Assembly: GCA_958435545.1 (NCBI GenBank)
Contig: CAUBGU010000052.1
Span: 1-11,249 of the forward strand
Direction of reading: 5' to 3'
DNA length: 11,249 nt
From: an uncultured Collinsella sp.
GTDB taxonomy: Bacteria > Actinomycetota > Coriobacteriia > Coriobacteriales > Coriobacteriaceae
Shown: positions 8,222 through 11,249 of the stretch, one piece after another
How the letters are laid out: the number at the start of each line of letters is the position of its first letter
Position numbering within the stretch: position 1 is the first letter of the stretch
Notes under the pieces: model-generated
What the model saw: only the letters and a program-made list of their open reading frames with translations
The model's database searches: none
Told to the model about the DNA's origin: nothing
Translations under genes and position numbers: made by a program

Positions 8222-9928
8222 CTACGAGCGCAGTGTAATTCTATCTCGCAGCGATTTGAGATCCTCGGTTATGGTGCGGTCTTCCTGAATCATCTTCTGA
8301 ACCTTTTTATAGCTCGTACTGACGGTTGAGTGGTTGCGGTTGCCAAACTCCGCGCCCACCGCCGTAGTCGTCATCTCGCACATCTCGATAGCCAGATATA
8401 TGGCGATATGGCGGGCTTTGGCTATGTTGGCGTTGCGGCGCGGGCCGATGAGCTCCTCGTGCGTCACGCCGTACTGCTCTTCAATGACAGACTGGACCGT
8501 CTGCACGTTGATCTTTTTGGCCGACGTATCGAAGTACTGACTTGCGATGGCGTCGATGTCGTCGAAACTGAGCTCGCTGCCCTCGCGTTCGCGGTCTCCT
8601 GCCTCGCCGGCGCAGCGTTCGCAGAAGCTCTCGAGTTCGCGGATGTTGGTTCCCGAGACTTCTGCCATGTGCTTAAAGTGCTCGTCGGTTAGATGCCCAC
8701 CATCGCCGCCATAGGCCGCCAGCAGCGAGTCGTCACCCGCCTCGGGTGCGGCGGCTATCGTGTTCTCGTAGTAGCGCTGCAAGATCTTGTATTTCATCTC
8801 GTAGCTGGGCTCCGCCACCAAACAGAGCATACCGGCATTAAAACGGCTGGTAAGGCGCTCGTCCATGCTCAGGTCTTTGGGCGCACGGTCGGCTGCGATG
8901 ACGACTTTTTTGTTGTTGCGGATAAACTCGTCCATGAGCTGGAAGAAGTAGTCCACGCTCGCGCGCTTGCCGATGATGTTTTGAATGTCGTCGATGATGA
9001 GCACGTCCACGTCGTGGTATGCCTGCATGATGGGGGCGTTGCTCTTCTTTTGGCGGTCGAACTCCGTCATCAGGTCATCGAGGTACGCCTGTGAGTTGGC
9101 GTACTTTACCTTGATCTCGGGCGACTTTTCGGCGAGCTCGTTTTTGATGGCGAGCAGCAGATGGGTCTTGCCCAGCCCCGATTTGCCATAGATGAACAGG
9201 GATGTGCATGTGCCGCGTTCGTCCGCGAGCGCGGCAAACTTGAGGGCTGAGCGATAGGCATGGCTGTTTTCTGGGCCGTAGACAAAGTTTTCGAAGGTGA
9301 ATTTCGAGTTGGCCGCGAGCGGCGCGCCGTCGGTGTTCTGCTCGATCGGTGCCGCAGCTGCGGGGACGCTCATGGGCGATGTGGAGGCTGGTTTTGCACT
9401 CTTTGCAGGCGCCTCGCCTTTCATCTGGTTCATCATGCGGCGGAAATCGTCGGCCGAAAGCGTGTTTTTGATTGCGATGCCCGAATTCTCGCCCGGTGTT
9501 GCGTCGTGCGCGATAGGCATGTGTGTGGCAGCGGACATGGGGGCCGCCGGCGTCGAGACGGTGGGCATGGTTTCACGGGAAACATCGCCGATTTGATGCT
9601 CGGGAGCCGACACTGTGGTGGTAGCTGGCGCCGCCGGGGGAACGACGGGTGCCGCGGGTGCGGCGTTATCTGCCGCGGAGCCCTGTGGTGCCACGATGTT
9701 GAGCGCAATCGGTGCAAAGGCGATCTCTTCCAGGTACGCCTCGATGGTCGGCTGATGCTTTTTGAGCTGAGCGATGGCAAATCGTGAGGGGGCCTCAATC
9801 GTCAAGGTGTCCTCGGTCAGGCTCACAGCACGCGATTGCCCCAGCATGTTGATGAGGCGCGCATCTTGGCCGTCGCGCTGACAAAAGGCGATGGCATCCC
9901 CCAGGATGATGCTTGCTTCCTCGTCCAC
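8222..9928 (-). CDS. dnaA: Chromosomal replication initiator DnaA
   Basis: DnaA is the AAA+ ATPase that binds DnaA boxes and opens oriC. At 568 residues it is long for the family because of its linker. Domain I spans about 1-80. Domain II (about 81-207) is Ala/Pro-rich and encloses a less repetitive, helix-like island at 151-172. Domain III has Walker A GKSGLGKTH (248-256), Walker B LIIDDIQ (310-316), box VII SRF (361-363) and sensor II NIREL (428-432). Domain IV carries the DNA-binding helix-turn-helix, with GNRNHSTV (529-536) where most DnaA proteins have GRDHTTV. The start is GTG at 9928, preceded by GGGAGAG (9932-9938). It lies 15 nt after the upstream ATPase gene, in the same frame, so co-transcription is likely. 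A parS-like site overlaps codons 115-120. Confidence 0.97.
   Translation of the reverse strand: MDEEASIILGDAIAFCQRDGQDARLINMLGQSRAVSLTEDTLTIEAPSRFAIAQLKKHQPTIEAYLEEIAFAPIALNIVAPQGSAADNAAPAAPVVPPAAPATTTVSAPEHQIGDVSRETMPTVSTPAAPMSAATHMPIAHDATPGENSGIAIKNTLSADDFRRMMNQMKGEAPAKSAKPASTSPMSVPAAAAPIEQNTDGAPLAANSKFTFENFVYGPENSHAYRSALKFAALADERGTCTSLFIYGKSGLGKTHLLLAIKNELAEKSPEIKVKYANSQAYLDDLMTEFDRQKKSNAPIMQAYHDVDVLIIDDIQNIIGKRASVDYFFQLMDEFIRNNKKVVIAADRAPKDLSMDERLTSRFNAGMLCLVAEPSYEMKYKILQRYYENTIAAAPEAGDDSLLAAYGGDGGHLTDEHFKHMAEVSGTNIRELESFCERCAGEAGDREREGSELSFDDIDAIASQYFDTSAKKINVQTVQSVIEEQYGVTHEELIGPRRNANIAKARHIAIYLAIEMCEMTTTAVGAEFGNRNHSTVSTSYKKVQKMIQEDRTITEDLKSLRDRITLRS
9569..9584. promoter_or_regulatory. 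parS-like ParB binding site inside dnaA
   Basis: The sequence GGTTTCACGGGAAACA matches the parS consensus TGTTTCACGTGAAACA at 14 of 16 positions. The mismatches are the first base and one central base. It encodes DVSRET in the DnaA linker, where the protein sequence is little constrained. Origin-proximal parS sites are the rule in bacteria with ParABS. No ParA or ParB gene is in the window, so function is inferred. Confidence 0.7.
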
Positions 9929-9943
9929 TGTCTCTCCCGTTCC

Positions 9944-11249
9944 TTAATCTTGGGCCCGCACGCGAGCGCTTCCGATTTCGGTCAGATGGTATTTCTGCCC
10001 ATGTTTGACTATCAAGCCCGTCTGCGCCAAATCGTTGAGCGTGCGCGACCAGGTGGGTGCAGAGTTTCCAAACGCCCGCGCCAAGTCCGTCGCGCCGCAC
10101 TCTTGATGTTGGGCCAGATACCCTAATGCAGCGTTGCCGCGTTCGCTTATAAACACGTCCGACTGCGGTTGTGCGTATTGATTCGCCGCATTAGGATACA
10201 TCATTTGAGCTGCTGGTTGTTGAGAACTCTGCATGGGCGGCATCTGCTGTTGAAAACTTTGCGGCCACTGTTGGTAAGGCTGCGGCGGCATCTGCTGAGT
10301 CCAGGGGTTGAGGTTTCCCTGCGGCATCTGCTGATACGGCTGCTGGTACGGCTGAGGATACTGCTGTGGATACGGCTGGGCATATCCCTGCTGCGGCATA
10401 TATTGGGGAGGATACCCTTGTGGGTACGGTTGGTAGCCCATTTGCGCGACGTTTGGCATGGCCGCCGTCTGCTGCACGGCGCCTGTGTCCGGATCTGCCG
10501 AGCCTATCCCCTCCGGCATGTTTTGCACTGGGTTGCCCAGCGGTGTCTGGGGGTCTTGCATGGGAAAACTTCCAGGCTGCTGCATCTGCTGCGCCACGGG
10601 CTGCTGTACAAACGTGCTGGATAGGGGATACGCTGGCTGCTCCGTCTCGGGGCGCACGGCGGCCCCTCGCCCTCCGGCGCGCTCGATTTCCTGTACGCGC
10701 TTGGGATTCAGGCTTACCGTGACCACGGTGCCGTTGCCCATGTTGTCCTCGATGGATACAGCGCCGCCGGCGTTTTCCAGGTACTCCTGCACCATGGGAA
10801 ACCCGGCTCCGGTTCCGCGGATGTATCGTTTCATGTTGCTGTTTGCGCTGGTAACGCCAAAGTCGAACGCGCGCTCCTTGTCGTCGATCCCCGGTCCCTG
10901 GTCTGCGAATCGGATGGTGTCGCCGCCGTCTAGGATCGAGATGATGGGCTCTGCAAAGTGGGCGTGGATAAAGTTTTCGACAATCTCGCGGATAACCATG
11001 AGCGAGATGTGCCCGCCCTGTTCTTTCATGCACTGGTAGACGGTGTTGGTTGTCTCTTCCAGATAGGTGCGCACGTCCTTAGGTTCGATGACGATGACGC
11101 GCGGCGTCGACAGCATGTCGTCATAGACCGCGATGCGTGCGGCATACATGGCAGTCTGCGTTTTCGCAGCGGCCTGCTCTTCCTCGCCACGCTTTTCGCG
11201 CACGCCGGTGATGTGCTCGTTGTCGGGTGCCGGGTCTCCGGAATCGACC
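9944..11249 (-). CDS. GHKL ATPase - Pro/Gln-rich linker - winged-helix protein (5' end open)
   Basis: I do not recognise a named gene. The frame stays open to the window edge, so the start may lie outside. A GTG at 11203 would give 419 residues but has no Shine-Dalgarno. Numbering from there, a HATPase_c domain spans about 36-166: N box REIVENFIHA (72-81, Asn77), G1 box DQGPGI (101-106), and G2 box GTGAGF (130-135). No phospho-acceptor helix pair or receiver domain precedes it, so it is not a standard sensor kinase and looks closer to SpoIIAB/RsbW-type or orphan GHKL ATPases. Residues about 185-348 are low complexity, rich in Gln, Pro, Tyr and Met. The C-terminus (about 352-416) looks like a MarR/ArsR-type winged helix, with ATDLARAFGNSAPTWSRTL as recognition region and KHGQKYHLT as wing. 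It ends 15 nt before dnaA, suggesting an ATP-dependent regulator tied to initiation; that role is a guess. Confidence 0.85.
   Translation of the reverse strand, partial: VDSGDPAPDNEHITGVREKRGEEEQAAAKTQTAMYAARIAVYDDMLSTPRVIVIEPKDVRTYLEETTNTVYQCMKEQGGHISLMVIREIVENFIHAHFAEPIISILDGGDTIRFADQGPGIDDKERAFDFGVTSANSNMKRYIRGTGAGFPMVQEYLENAGGAVSIEDNMGNGTVVTVSLNPKRVQEIERAGGRGAAVRPETEQPAYPLSSTFVQQPVAQQMQQPGSFPMQDPQTPLGNPVQNMPEGIGSADPDTGAVQQTAAMPNVAQMGYQPYPQGYPPQYMPQQGYAQPYPQQYPQPYQQPYQQMPQGNLNPWTQQMPPQPYQQWPQSFQQQMPPMQSSQQPAAQMMYPNAANQYAQPQSDVFISERGNAALGYLAQHQECGATDLARAFGNSAPTWSRTLNDLAQTGLIVKHGQKYHLTEIGSARVRAQD

Noticed and set aside
8917..8925. TGCGGATAA, 8/9 DnaA box within dnaA coding sequence
   Set aside because: It encodes conserved-looking AAA+ domain residues, and single 8/9 hits are expected by chance over 11 kb.
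10250..10420. Tandem-looking DNA repeats that might be a CRISPR or minisatellite
   Set aside because: The periodicity comes from Pro/Gln/Tyr codons of the linker. There are no uniform repeats with unique spacers.

Overview
The window is the replication-origin neighbourhood of a GC-rich actinobacterial chromosome. The protein sequences and the order dnaA, dnaN, recF, DUF721/dciA, gyrB, gyrA, tRNA suggest Coriobacteriia, probably Collinsella or a close relative. That placement rests on recognition of the proteins and gene order, not on a search. Every gene lies on the minus strand, so transcription runs from high to low coordinates.

Layout in transcription order. (1) 11249-9944: a protein open at the window edge, with a GHKL (histidine-kinase-like) ATPase domain, a long Pro/Gln/Tyr-rich linker and a C-terminal winged helix. 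It ends 15 nt before dnaA and is probably co-transcribed with it. (2) 9928-8222: dnaA, which carries a parS-like palindrome in the part encoding its linker. (3) 8221-7984: the dnaA-dnaN spacer, a strong oriC candidate. It has an AT-rich stretch, five tandem DnaA-trio units, an adjacent DnaA-box-like 9-mer and further degenerate boxes. (4) 7983-5214: dnaN, recF and a DUF721/DciA gene, tightly packed and closed by a clear intrinsic terminator at 5158-5187. (5) 5108-319: gyrB and gyrA, 11 nt apart, each with a strong Shine-Dalgarno, closed by an intrinsic terminator at 246-278. (6) 252-66: a long imperfect inverted repeat with 34-bp perfect arms and no coding content. (7) 62-1: a promoter and the first 18 nt of a tRNA, probably tRNA-Ile, that leaves the window.

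The genes act together in starting and sustaining replication: DnaA opens oriC, DciA helps load the helicase, DnaN is the polymerase clamp, RecF handles gaps and stalled forks, and gyrase removes supercoils. The parS-like site suggests that ParB-based segregation is anchored inside dnaA.

Most notable: the uncharacterised ATPase/winged-helix protein next to dnaA; the trio-plus-box unwinding module; the parS-like site in dnaA; changes at DnaA residues that read the DnaA box, alongside non-canonical boxes; Phe at the GyrA position equivalent to E. coli Ser83; an acidic GyrA N-terminal extension; and the long inverted repeat after gyrA. There is no CRISPR array, insertion sequence, phage gene or obvious transferred block.
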